Origin: Burkholderiales bacterium C2
GTDB lineage: Bacteria > Pseudomonadota > Gammaproteobacteria > Burkholderiales > Burkholderiaceae_C
Reading direction: 5' to 3'
Length of the DNA: 64,000 nt
NCBI GenBank assembly: GCA_005503085.1
Contig: SCOI01000012.1
Span: 124,001-188,000, forward strand
Position numbers and translations under genes: made by a program. The notes under the pieces are model-generated. The model was not told the origin of the DNA. It was given only the letters and a program-made list of their open reading frames with translations, and made no database searches. Positions 45,587-54,578 of this stretch are shown here, piece by piece. How positions within the stretch are numbered: the stretch's first letter is position 1; each line of letters starts with the position of its first letter.

Positions 45587-46521
45587 GTCGGCAACCTCAG
45601 GCTCAGGGCCGCGAAGGCAAGCAGCAGCGCACAGCCCAGCATCGCGCGCCGGGCCAGGCCGGCGGCGCGCCGCAGATCGGTGCCCTGCGGCGCGGCGCCA
45701 GCGTCGTTGAGGCTGTAGACGCCCGGCTTGGCCAGGCGCAGATTCAAGCGCAGCGCCATCGCCGCCATCGGCCAGCCGCTATTGGGCGAGGGCGTGCGCC
45801 GTGCCTCGGTGAGCAAGCGCATCTGCAGCATCGGGTTGATCCCGGTGATGGCCCAGGCGGTGAGGCGGGCCGGTATCCAGCTCAGCACATCGTCGGCCCG
45901 CGCGGCCCACTTGCCCGACCATTCGCGATGATCGCGATAGCCCCACATCGCATCGGCGGTGTTGGCAAAGCGGTAGACCGCAGCGCCGGGCAGGCCGGCG
46001 ATCACGAACCAGAACAGCGGCGCGACGACCGAGTCGTTGAGGTTCTCGGCCAGGGTCTCGATGGCGGCCTCGCGCACCTCGGCCGCATCGAGCGCGGCGG
46101 TGTCGCGGCTGACCAGGCGCGCCAGCTGGGCCCGCCCGGCCTGCAGCGACTCGCCCAGCGCGCGCTCCACCGCCAGCACCTCGTCGACCAGCATGGCCCA
46201 GGCCAGCAGCGGCTTCAGCAGCAGGCCCAGCACCAGCGCGCCACCCAGCAGGGCCGGCCAGGAGGTCCAGGGCTGCAGCCCCTGCATCAGCGCGATCTCC
46301 AGCCCCAGCGCCAGCGCCGCGACGAGCAGCGCGCCCAGCAGCCAGACCAGCGCGCCGCCGGTGAAGGCCCGGGCCGGTGGCATCGCGGCCAAGCGTGCGC
46401 TGAAGGCATTGAGATAGCGGCCGATGCCCACCACGGGATGTGCCCAGGCCGGTGGCTCGCCCAGCAGGCGGTCCACCAGCAAGGCGACCCCCATGGCCAG
46501 CGGCAGCAGCAGCGCGGTCAT
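45583..46521 (-). CDS. cbiB: Adenosylcobinamide-phosphate synthase
   Basis: 312 aa inner-membrane protein with the family motifs DRLLGEPPAWAHPVVGIGR, AENLNDSVVAPLFW and TADAMWGYR. It attaches aminopropanol (phosphate) to adenosylcobyric acid. Start at 46521; the ATG overlaps the cobO stop (TGATG). Called CobD in the aerobic-pathway nomenclature. Confidence 0.93.
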   Translation of the reverse strand: MTALLLPLAMGVALLVDRLLGEPPAWAHPVVGIGRYLNAFSARLAAMPPARAFTGGALVWLLGALLVAALALGLEIALMQGLQPWTSWPALLGGALVLGLLLKPLLAWAMLVDEVLAVERALGESLQAGRAQLARLVSRDTAALDAAEVREAAIETLAENLNDSVVAPLFWFVIAGLPGAAVYRFANTADAMWGYRDHREWSGKWAARADDVLSWIPARLTAWAITGINPMLQMRLLTEARRTPSPNSGWPMAAMALRLNLRLAKPGVYSLNDAGAAPQGTDLRRAAGLARRAMLGCALLLAFAALSLRLPT

Positions 46522-47090
46522 CAATCCTCGATGCCGCGCTGGGCCGGCACGCCGGCCTTGAAGTGGTGCTTGACCATGGCCATCTCGGTGACCGTGTCGG
46601 CCAGGTCTATCAGCTCCTGCGGCGCGCCGCGCCCGGTCAGCACCACATGCACATGGGCCGGTCGCTCGCGCAAGCACTGCAGCACCGGTTCCAGCGCGAC
46701 CCAGCCATAGCGCAGCGGATACATGATCTCGTCGAGCACGACCAGAAAGGTATCGCCGGCGCGTATCGTCGCCTCGGCTTGAGCCCAGCCATGACGGGCC
46801 AGCTCGGCGCTGTGGTCCAGGTCCTTGCTCTTCCACGAGAAGCCGTCGCCCAGGCCGATGATGGGCACGCCCAATTGTTCGAACACCCGGTGCTCGCCGA
46901 AGCGGGCGCTGGGCACCTTCATGAACTGGTAGATCTTGACCGTCTTGCCGCGGCCATGGGCGCGCAGCGCCAGGCCGAAGGCGGCCGTGCTCTTGCCCTT
47001 GCCGGGGCCGGTGTGGACCAGGATCAGGCCGCGGCGCTCGGCCGTGGGAATGATGCGTTCGCGGTCGACCGGGGGCTTCTCAATTTCCAT
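46521..47090 (-). CDS. cobO: Cob(I)yrinic acid a,c-diamide adenosyltransferase
   Basis: 189 aa, CobA/CobO/BtuR family. The P-loop HTGPGKGKSTAAFG binds ATP in the unusual reverse orientation of this family, and FLVVLDEIMYPL is Walker B. It transfers the adenosyl group to the cobalt. The start at 47090 is preferred because GGAG lies 8 nt upstream; a GTG at 47099 is possible. It overlaps bluB by 11 nt. Confidence 0.94.
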   Translation of the reverse strand: MEIEKPPVDRERIIPTAERRGLILVHTGPGKGKSTAAFGLALRAHGRGKTVKIYQFMKVPSARFGEHRVFEQLGVPIIGLGDGFSWKSKDLDHSAELARHGWAQAEATIRAGDTFLVVLDEIMYPLRYGWVALEPVLQCLRERPAHVHVVLTGRGAPQELIDLADTVTEMAMVKHHFKAGVPAQRGIED

Positions 47091-47742
47091 CTTGGGCACT
47101 CCAAAAATCGTTCATCAACAACTCGTCCAGCGGCCGGCGCCGGCGCCAGCCCTCGAGCTCCAGCATCGGTGCCTCGTAGAAGCTGTCGACCGGTCCCAGG
47201 CACAGCAGGCCCAGCGGCTGCGCACCCTCGGGCAGACGCAGCAGCGCGGCCAACTGGCGCGGCTCGAACATCGAGACCCAGCCCAGGCCCAGGTTCTCGG
47301 CACGGGCGGCCAGCCAGAGGTTCTGCACCGCGCCGCCGACCGAGCACAGCGCCATCTCGCGTGGCATGCTGCGCCGGCCGAAGACGGTGCCGTCATCCGG
47401 CGGCAGCACGATGGCCAGCAGCTCGGCGCATTCGCGCAAGCCCTCGACCTTGAGTCTCAGAAACTCGTCGCTGCGCTCGCCCAGCGCCGCGGCCGTGGCC
47501 TGGCGCTCGGCCTCGACCACGGTGATGATCTGCGCGCGCAGCGCCGCATCGCGGATGCGCAGCACCCGCCAGGGCTGCATCAGCCCGACCGAGGGCGCCT
47601 GGTGCATGGCCTGCAGCAGGCGCTGCAGCTGATCTTCCGGCAGCAGCTGGCCCGGCTTGAAATGCCGGGTGTCGCGGCGCAGCGCGATCACGCGATAGAT
47701 GGCGTCGCGCTGGGCCTCGTCGAAGCGGTGCTGGGCGTCCAT
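47080..47742 (-). CDS. bluB: 5,6-Dimethylbenzimidazole synthase
   Basis: 220 aa nitroreductase-like fold. RRDTRHFKPGQL, APSVGLMQPWRVLRI and ARAENLGLGWVSMFEP are characteristic of BluB, which fragments reduced flavin with O2 to make the DMB lower ligand. The host therefore makes its own DMB aerobically. It lies 8 nt after the TonB receptor gene. Confidence 0.93.
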   Translation of the reverse strand: MDAQHRFDEAQRDAIYRVIALRRDTRHFKPGQLLPEDQLQRLLQAMHQAPSVGLMQPWRVLRIRDAALRAQIITVVEAERQATAAALGERSDEFLRLKVEGLRECAELLAIVLPPDDGTVFGRRSMPREMALCSVGGAVQNLWLAARAENLGLGWVSMFEPRQLAALLRLPEGAQPLGLLCLGPVDSFYEAPMLELEGWRRRRPLDELLMNDFWSAQDGN

Positions 47743-47750
47743 GGCTGTGC

Positions 47751-49814
47751 TCAGAAGCTGCTGCGCAGCGAGACTCTCAGCGTACGCGCTTCCATCGGAT
47801 GCACCAGTCGGCCATCGATGCCCTCGCCACCGCCGCAGCCGGGGCCTTCGGCCCTGGTGCAGGCGCCGCCCCAGTATTCGATGTCGTTGGCGCGGCGGTC
47901 GAACAGGTTCAGCACATCGAGGCTGATCTGGGTCCTGGTGCTGAGGCGGTAGCCCAGCTTCAGATTGGCGGTCCAGTTGGTGGCCGATTTCTCGGTGCCG
48001 GTTTCCTCGAGCGCGTAAGAGCCCAGATAGCGCAGTTTCAGGCCGCCGAACCAGGGGCCGGCCGGGACCACCGTCGCCGACAGCGAGGCATTCACCGGGA
48101 TCGCATTGGGCACATGGCGGCCGCCGTTCTCGGCGTGCACGAAACGGGCCCGCGACCAGGCCATATCGGCGTCGATCAGCAGCCAGCTCGTCGGCGCGAA
48201 ATCATTGGACCATTCCAGGCCGCTGCGCCTGGAGGCCCCGCGCGCCTCGGTCACACCCTCGTCGCCGACAAAGACCAGCTCCGAATCCAGCCTGGCCTGC
48301 CACAGCACCAGGCTGCTGTTCCAGCCCTTGGCGGGGCGCACGCGCAAGCCCAGCTCATGGCTTTGCGTGCGCGCCAGCAGCGGCAGCAGGTCCTGCGGGC
48401 TGCCGTCGTTGGGGTTGAGCGCGCTGGTGGCGCCGCGTACATCGTTGGAGCGGAAACCGCGGCCCCATTGGGCATAGAGCTCGGTATCGGCCGCGACGCG
48501 GGCCACCAGGCCCAGCTTCGGGCTCCAGCGCTTCTTGCTGGCCCTGCCGCCGTTGTCGAGATTGAACTCGCCGGCGATGGCGCGGTTCTCGGTCGAGAGC
48601 CGGTCCCAGCGCAGGCCGGCGCTGCCGCGCAGCCAGCTGTTGATCTGGGTGCGCGCCTCGGCGAACAGGCCGACGGCGTTTTGCTCGACCTGGTCGGCGC
48701 GTACCGTGTGCGTGCGCTGGCGGTCCACCGTGTCGTAAAGCCCCAGCTCGGAGATGCGGTCCTGGCGCCATTGCAGGCCCCAGCTGGCGTCGGTGCCGAG
48801 TGAGGGGATCGCGAAGCCGTGGCGCAGCTGGCCGCCGTAGATGCGGCGGTGATCGGCCTGCTCGTGCTGGTCGCCGTCGGGGCCCTTGATGTAGCCCGAG
48901 GCGCCGGAGAACAGGTTCAAGGCGTTGTCTATCACATAGGCGCTGGCGCGCCAGTCCTGGGCTTGCTCGCTGCGCGCCCATTCGACCGAGAGGCTGTGGC
49001 GGTGCGTGATGCCGCCATCGTTCCTCAGCAAAGTGCCATAGCGACCGACCTCGCCGCTACGGATCGCGCGCTCGGGCACATGCTCGCTGGCGTGCCAGCG
49101 TGCGCTATAGCTCAGTGCGCTGATCGCGATGCCGTTGTCGGCATCACCCTTAGAGAGGCGCAGCACGCCGTTGCCGCGCCGCAGCGCCTCGGGCTGTTCC
49201 CAGGGGCCGTCGTAGCGGCTGCTCTCCAGCGCACCCAGCAGCTGCCAGCCGCTGTCGCCCAGCTTGGTGCTGCCGGCCACCAGGCCGCGGCGATAGTCGT
49301 CCGGGCCGGCGGTGAGCTCGACGAAAGGCGCATCGATCTGGCGTGTGTAGGCGATGCGGGCTGAGCCGGTGGTGACGAAGTCGCCGTCCTCGGCCGCGTA
49401 GCTGCCCTTGCGGTACTGCAGGCTGGACACCAGCTCGGGGATCAGAAAGTTCAGATCCATATAGCCCTGGCCATGGGCATGGCTGGCCATATTGGCCGGC
49501 ATGCCCATTACCGTGGTCGCGAAGTCGCTGCCATGGTCCAGATTGAAGCCGCGCAGGAAGTACTGGTTAGCCTTGCCGTCGCCGCTGTGCTGGGTGACGA
49601 TCATGCCGGGCATGGCCTCCAGCAGCTCGGCCGGCCGCAGCAGCGGGCGCTGCGCCAGGCGCTCGGCCTTGACCTCGCCCTCGGAAGCGCTGTCGGCGGC
49701 GCCCAGCGCGGCGCGGCCGTGGACCTGGACGCTGTCGAGCTGCTGGGTCGCTTGCTGGGCATAGGCCACCGGGGCCAGCATCGAGACAAGGGCGATTGCT
49801 GTTCTATTCATCAT
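47751..49814 (-). CDS. TonB-dependent outer-membrane receptor (second receptor of the operon)
   Basis: 687 aa. A signal peptide (about 1-19) precedes a plug domain (ELLEAMPGMIVTQHSGDGKANQYFLRGFNLDHG) and a 22-strand barrel ending in aromatic Phe. The MASHAHGQGYMDLNFLIPE plug segment with repeated His is notable and could bind metal or a metal chelate. It is coupled by TGATG to the CobN-like gene, so I infer it brings that enzyme's substrate (a corrinoid, cobalt chelate or tetrapyrrole) across the outer membrane. The TonB box (about QLDSVQV) is present after the signal. Confidence 0.88.
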   Translation of the reverse strand: MMNRTAIALVSMLAPVAYAQQATQQLDSVQVHGRAALGAADSASEGEVKAERLAQRPLLRPAELLEAMPGMIVTQHSGDGKANQYFLRGFNLDHGSDFATTVMGMPANMASHAHGQGYMDLNFLIPELVSSLQYRKGSYAAEDGDFVTTGSARIAYTRQIDAPFVELTAGPDDYRRGLVAGSTKLGDSGWQLLGALESSRYDGPWEQPEALRRGNGVLRLSKGDADNGIAISALSYSARWHASEHVPERAIRSGEVGRYGTLLRNDGGITHRHSLSVEWARSEQAQDWRASAYVIDNALNLFSGASGYIKGPDGDQHEQADHRRIYGGQLRHGFAIPSLGTDASWGLQWRQDRISELGLYDTVDRQRTHTVRADQVEQNAVGLFAEARTQINSWLRGSAGLRWDRLSTENRAIAGEFNLDNGGRASKKRWSPKLGLVARVAADTELYAQWGRGFRSNDVRGATSALNPNDGSPQDLLPLLARTQSHELGLRVRPAKGWNSSLVLWQARLDSELVFVGDEGVTEARGASRRSGLEWSNDFAPTSWLLIDADMAWSRARFVHAENGGRHVPNAIPVNASLSATVVPAGPWFGGLKLRYLGSYALEETGTEKSATNWTANLKLGYRLSTRTQISLDVLNLFDRRANDIEYWGGACTRAEGPGCGGGEGIDGRLVHPMEARTLRVSLRSSF

Positions 49815-52800
49815 CAGATGCTGCTCGAGAAGACCGTAGGGCGACGGCGCGCCTGCCAGACCGCGCCCAGACTCATCAGCAGGGCCATCGCGATCCAGGC
49901 CAGCGCCTGCGAGAGCTGGTTCTGCAGCTGGGGCGGGGCCAGGTCTTGCTGCGGCTGTTGTTGTTCCAGCAGCAGGCCGCGCGTGCTGGGGGGCGGCGCT
50001 GCCGCTGCGGCCGGCGCAGCGGGCGGCGCGGCGACCTGGGCTGCTGCCTGCAGAACCGGCGTGTGCAGCTGGTCGGCAGCCCACTGTCGCACCGCCGCCA
50101 GCTCCTGGTGCAGAGGGGCCTCGCGGCTCAGGCTCTGGTAGCTGGCGGCCAGCTGCTCGCGGGTCGCGGCATCGGGCTTCCAGTAGCCCAGGCGCTGGGC
50201 CTGGATCATCCGTTCCAGCGCCTGCGCATAAGCCTGCTTGTTCTGCTTCAGCCACTCGGGCAGGCCGAGCTGCTGCTTGTCGCGCACCAGGGTGTCGTAC
50301 AGGCTTTGCCAATGGTCGGGCCGCACGGTGCCCGGTGCGATGGCCTGCCAGCCAAAGGTGTATTGCACGGCCTTGAGCACCTGCAAGGTGCCGGCCCAGC
50401 CCTCGGCCTGCTGAGCCTTCAGCCAGCCGGGATGCAGATAGCGCGACTGCATTTCCATCGCCAGGCTGCTGGCCGCACTCTCGGTATGCAGCTCGTTGGC
50501 GTCCTGCAGCTGGCTGACATGCAGGCTCAAGCCTTGCTTGCGACCGGCCGCCTTGGCGGCGGCGGACAGGCCGCCGAGGTACTGAAAAGGGTCGTCCGAG
50601 CTGAGCATCGCGTACAGATGCGAGCTGCGCGACATCAGGGCCGCATCGGTCTGCTTCAGGTGTGCACCCAGGGCCTGGGCTGCGACGGCCGGCCGGCTCA
50701 GGCGCAGCGGCTCGCCGTTGACATAGGGCTGGCTCATGCGCTGCAGAAAGAGCTGGCCCAGCCTTGCGTCGTCGGCCTTCAGACCATTGTCCTGGGCCGC
50801 TTCCGAGATGCCGGTGCCGTAATCGCCGGTGTTGTTGCCGAACACCCGCGCCTGGGCCAGGGCCTGGGCCTCGGTCTTGCTCAGGCCCTGGCGGCGCAGC
50901 TCGGCGGCCACGCTGGCGGTGTTGCGCGCGACGATATTGCCGGGCTCGGCGGCGGCAGCGGCCGCGACGGCCTGGTCCAGCAGATGCATCAGCGCCGGGA
51001 ACTGGTCGCGGTAGGAGCCGGTGATGCTCAAGAGCACGTCGACCCGTGGTCTGCCCTTCAGTTCGGCCAGCGGCAGCAGCCTGACGCCGGTGGGCCGGCC
51101 GCTGTCGTCCCAGATCGGCTGCACGCCCAGAGCGGCCAAGGCCTGCGATTCCATCAGGCCCTGGTGGCGCAGGGTCTCGCCGGCCCAGAGACTCAGCGCC
51201 AGCCGCTGCGGCGGCTTGCCGGTCTTGAGCTGCTCGGCATACCAGCTCTCGAACAGGCGCCGTGCCACCTCGTAGGCTTGCTTGGTCGGCAGCCGGCTCG
51301 GGTCCAGGCCGGTCAGGTTGCGGCCGGTGGGCAGGCTGTCGGGATTGCGCAGCGGATCGCCGCCATAGGCCGCAGGCAGGAAGCGACCCCGCAGCGCGGC
51401 CAGCAGGCCGGGCATCTCGCCCTCGGTGGCCAGGCGGCGCTCCAGCTCCTGGGCACGCTCGGCGAGCTGCAGCAAGGCCGGCGTGTCGATGGGTTTGCGC
51501 GCGGCGCGGTTCGGGACATAGCCCTCGGGTTCCGGCGGTCTCAAATCAAGAATGCTGGCGGCCTGCGCGTCCTTCAACGCGACATGGAGCCAGCGCGCCG
51601 GGCGCGATGTCGCCACGCCCTCGTGATTGATCAGAAAGGCTTCGTCGATGTCCTCGCCCAGCGCCTCGATCAGCGGCTGGCGCAGCATCTGCAGAATCGT
51701 CGTGCGGCGGGCGTTCTCGTCCGGCAGCTGACCGAACACCGCCAGGCCCTTGGGCTGGGAGCTTTGCGCCAGCCGGTCCAGCCAGGGATGCAGCAGCTCC
51801 AGGAAGCCGCTGAAATCGGCGGCAATCTGCTGGGCGCTCCAGCCCAGGTCGCGGTGCAGCTGGTGTTCGACGAAGGCGCTGACCATCTGGCGCTCCAGCG
51901 CCTGCCGCGTAGGCCCGGCGTCCACCGTTTCCCACTCGTGCATCAGCTCGTGCATATGGGCCATGCGGGCATTGAAGCCGGCCGGCGCGAAGCTGGGCGT
52001 GCGGTGGCTGACCATCAGCGCGCGGCCGCGGCGCTTGGCCGTCAGGCCCTCGCCGAGGTTGTCGACGATATAGGGGTAGATCACCGGCACATCGCCCAGC
52101 GGCAGCAGGGCCTCGTCATGGATGTCCAGCGCGCGCAGCTTGCCGGGCGCCCATTCCTGCGTGCCGTGGGTGCCGAAATGGATCAGCGCATCGGCCTGGC
52201 GGGCCCACAGATAAGTGGCCAGGTAGTGGTGCGAGATCGGGGTCTTGTTCTTGTGCATGAAGGGGTCCTGGCCCCTTCTCAGCGTCTCCTCGCGCGGCGG
52301 CTGCGGCAGCACGCTCAAGCCCCCGCGCTGCAGACGCGGGATCACGAAGACCGGCCGGCCTTCATGGCTGACGATATAGCGGCTGCGGGCCGGCTCGCCC
52401 CACTGTCCGCTGATGCGCTGCTGCAGCGCCGCCGGCAAGGTCTTGAACCAGGCCTCGTAGTCGGCCAGCGGCAGCGCGGCGGCCTGGTCGCGGGCCAGCA
52501 GGGCTTGCAGATCGGCGCTGGGATAGTAGGCCGCGATCAAGGGTTTGAGCTGCGTGATCCACTCGGCCTCGGGCAGCGGCTGCACGCCGTAGCCGGCCTC
52601 GCGCAGGCCCATGGAGACGCGCTCCAGGCTGCGCGGCACGTTCAGGAAACTGGCGCCGAAATGGTCGCCGCCCGGCGGGTAGTTGTAGACGAAGGCGACC
52701 AGGCGCTTGTCCGATGCAGGCTTGGTCTGCAGCGCGATCAGGCGCTTGGCCTTGGCGATCACGGCCTCGGCCTGGCGCGCGATCAGCTGCGGTTCCCTGC

Positions 52801-53800
52801 CCTTGTTCGCATGGGCGACCACCATCAGCGGGTCGATCGCGCCGGCCCCCTCGGGCTGGGCGAAGTAGAAGGGCAGATCGCTCATGGAGAGGCCGGTCTC
52901 GCTGGCCTCCCAATCGGCCGTGCCGCCGGCGCGGTAGGGCAGGGTCTGCAGCAGCGGCGCGCCCCAGCGCTCGAACAGCGGCTGTAGGCCGCCGGCCTGG
53001 GGCAGCAGCGCGTGGTTGACGATCACCGAGGCGTGCAGCTTGCCGCCCGGCAGTTCCATCAACGGGGCCAGCGAGTCACCGGCCAGGTGGGAACTGAAGA
53101 CTGCATAGGCCAGCAGGCCCTGGCGGTCGAAGCGGCGCAGCCAGTCGTCGACCCAGGCGGTGGCGCCCTGCACGAAATGGTAGCGGTGCAGCAGCAGCGC
53201 GACGGCGGGGCGCTTGTCGCCCTGGGCATCGGCCCAGCGTGCCAGGTCGGTGGCGCTCGCGAACAGGCCAGGCGCGCCCGGCAGATAGAGGCCGCGCTGC
53301 GGCAGCAGGGTCGGCGCCGGCAGATCGGGGGCGGGCTGGCCGGCCAGCTGGGCCTTGAGCAGGGCGAAGGCGTGACGGGTGTTGGCGACGCCGCCGGCCT
53401 GCAGATAGGCGCGCAGCGAGCGCTCGCCGGCCGCAGGCTCGCCGGCCGTGATCCAGACCGGGGTGGCTGCGGCCTGCTGCTTCAGTGCCGCGCCCAGCAT
53501 GGCGTGCAGCTTGGCCTCGACACTGGCATGGGGCGCATCGATCCAGACCAGCTGGGCCTGGCTCAGCGCCTGCGCCAGTTCGCGCGCCTGTGCGGCGTCC
53601 AGCACCGTGCTGCGCAGCGGGTAGTCCAGCGCCTTGACGGTGAAGCCGGCGGCCGCCGCTTCCCGCTCGATCAGGGCGCTGCGCGCGGCGGGCGTCACGT
53701 CCAGCGTGATCCACAGCAGCAGGCCCGGCTTGGCGCCGAGGCCCCAAGCGGGCGCCAGCAGCAGGGATAGCAGCATCAAGACCAGGCAGGCTCGGATCAC
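49814..53800 (-). CDS. cobN: CobN-like chelatase subunit, exported and membrane-anchored
   Basis: 1328 aa, full CobN/BchH-family size, with the family motifs (HFGTHGTQEWAPGK, GDNTGDYGTG-like FGNNTGDYGTG, SSDDPFQYLGG). Unlike cytoplasmic CobN, it starts with a signal peptide (LVLMLLSLLLAPAWG, about 5-20) and ends in a Pro/Ala-rich linker, one membrane helix (about 1300-1318) and a basic tail, so the bulk should lie in the periplasm. CobS and CobT ATPase subunits are absent; instead DUF2149 and ExbB-like genes precede it with ATGA overlaps and a TonB receptor follows. It may insert or remove metal from a tetrapyrrole in the envelope, as proposed for HmuS-like proteins. Whether it serves cobalamin synthesis is open. 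Confidence 0.85.
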   Translation of the reverse strand: MIRACLVLMLLSLLLAPAWGLGAKPGLLLWITLDVTPAARSALIEREAAAAGFTVKALDYPLRSTVLDAAQARELAQALSQAQLVWIDAPHASVEAKLHAMLGAALKQQAAATPVWITAGEPAAGERSLRAYLQAGGVANTRHAFALLKAQLAGQPAPDLPAPTLLPQRGLYLPGAPGLFASATDLARWADAQGDKRPAVALLLHRYHFVQGATAWVDDWLRRFDRQGLLAYAVFSSHLAGDSLAPLMELPGGKLHASVIVNHALLPQAGGLQPLFERWGAPLLQTLPYRAGGTADWEASETGLSMSDLPFYFAQPEGAGAIDPLMVVAHANKGREPQLIARQAEAVIAKAKRLIALQTKPASDKRLVAFVYNYPPGGDHFGASFLNVPRSLERVSMGLREAGYGVQPLPEAEWITQLKPLIAAYYPSADLQALLARDQAAALPLADYEAWFKTLPAALQQRISGQWGEPARSRYIVSHEGRPVFVIPRLQRGGLSVLPQPPREETLRRGQDPFMHKNKTPISHHYLATYLWARQADALIHFGTHGTQEWAPGKLRALDIHDEALLPLGDVPVIYPYIVDNLGEGLTAKRRGRALMVSHRTPSFAPAGFNARMAHMHELMHEWETVDAGPTRQALERQMVSAFVEHQLHRDLGWSAQQIAADFSGFLELLHPWLDRLAQSSQPKGLAVFGQLPDENARRTTILQMLRQPLIEALGEDIDEAFLINHEGVATSRPARWLHVALKDAQAASILDLRPPEPEGYVPNRAARKPIDTPALLQLAERAQELERRLATEGEMPGLLAALRGRFLPAAYGGDPLRNPDSLPTGRNLTGLDPSRLPTKQAYEVARRLFESWYAEQLKTGKPPQRLALSLWAGETLRHQGLMESQALAALGVQPIWDDSGRPTGVRLLPLAELKGRPRVDVLLSITGSYRDQFPALMHLLDQAVAAAAAAEPGNIVARNTASVAAELRRQGLSKTEAQALAQARVFGNNTGDYGTGISEAAQDNGLKADDARLGQLFLQRMSQPYVNGEPLRLSRPAVAAQALGAHLKQTDAALMSRSSHLYAMLSSDDPFQYLGGLSAAAKAAGRKQGLSLHVSQLQDANELHTESAASSLAMEMQSRYLHPGWLKAQQAEGWAGTLQVLKAVQYTFGWQAIAPGTVRPDHWQSLYDTLVRDKQQLGLPEWLKQNKQAYAQALERMIQAQRLGYWKPDAATREQLAASYQSLSREAPLHQELAAVRQWAADQLHTPVLQAAAQVAAPPAAPAAAAAPPPSTRGLLLEQQQPQQDLAPPQLQNQLSQALAWIAMALLMSLGAVWQARRRPTVFSSSI

Positions 53801-54117
53801 GGCTTGTCGCCCTCGGGCACATAGATGATGTTGCCGTCCTTGAGCTTGTAGGCCACGCCGGCGCGCACGCCCTGGCCCTCGCTGCTGCCGCCATTGCCCT
53901 TGTAGCGGATCTCGCGTCCGTTCTCGCGCACGACGATCTCCATATCCGGCTCGCCGGGCTTCTTGATGATGGTGACGTTCTCGTTCGCTTCCTTCTGCTG
54001 CTGCAGCGCGACCGCGGTCAGCAGCGCAACGACCAGCACCAGGAACACATCGACCAGATTGACGGCCGACAGCATCGGGTCATCGTCTTCCTCGCCGAGG
54101 ATGGAGAGGTGTTTCAT
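53797..54117 (-). CDS. DUF2149 protein (ExbD-like membrane partner)
   Basis: 106 aa. DDDPMLSAVNLVDVFLVLVVALLTAV is the DUF2149 signature: an acidic N-terminus, an Asp within the single membrane helix (NLVDVFLV), and a small periplasmic domain. The Asp in the helix recalls the proton-carrying Asp of ExbD/TolR/MotB. It overlaps both the ExbB-like and the CobN-like genes by 4 nt, so it most likely forms a proton-driven channel complex that works on CobN. Confidence 0.85.
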   Translation of the reverse strand: MKHLSILGEEDDDPMLSAVNLVDVFLVLVVALLTAVALQQQKEANENVTIIKKPGEPDMEIVVRENGREIRYKGNGGSSEGQGVRAGVAYKLKDGNIIYVPEGDKP

Positions 54118-54578
54118 GCCATGCCTCTCGAAGTGCGGATGGCGACCAGCTCACTCATCAGCCAGCGACGGCGCACCGAGTACGCGACCAGGCCGACGGC
54201 CGCTGCCGCCAGCGCCAGCACGACGCCGGCGAAGGCACCGCTGAACACCGCCAGCGCCTGCTGGCCCTGGCCGGCGGCCACGCTCTGCAGCGCCGGGCCC
54301 AGCGGCACCATCGTCGCGATCAGGCCCAGGAGCGGGCTGACGCGGCCCAGCAGGCGCAGCGGCTCCAGCTGGCGCACCACCTGCAGCTCGATCTCTTCCA
54401 GCGGCTTGTCGGCATGGGCGTGCAGGGTCCGGTAGTTCGGCGAGCGCCAGCGCTGCGCAGCCTCCATCAGCGTGGCCCCGGCCACCCACAGCGCGTAGAC
54501 GAAGCCGAGGCCGACGAGCACGAGAACCGGCCACAGCAGGGCCTGGGCGATCTGGGCAAAACCTTGTTCGAGCATCAT
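54114..54578 (-). CDS. MotA/TolQ/ExbB-family proton channel protein
   Basis: 154 aa with three membrane helices. LRLLGRVSPLLGLIATMVPLGPALQSVA and the AGVVLALAAAAVGLVAY helix match the conserved core of the ExbB/TolQ family. With the DUF2149 protein it would couple the proton gradient to the periplasmic CobN-like protein or to a TonB-like link to the receptor. It overlaps cbiA and the DUF2149 gene by ATGA. Confidence 0.88.
   Translation of the reverse strand: MMLEQGFAQIAQALLWPVLVLVGLGFVYALWVAGATLMEAAQRWRSPNYRTLHAHADKPLEEIELQVVRQLEPLRLLGRVSPLLGLIATMVPLGPALQSVAAGQGQQALAVFSGAFAGVVLALAAAAVGLVAYSVRRRWLMSELVAIRTSRGMA

Noticed and set aside
49796-52987. Long plus-strand frame opposite cobN
   Set aside because: No ribosome binding site or recognisable domain; Gln/Ala/Leu/Arg-rich shadow of the CobN-like gene.
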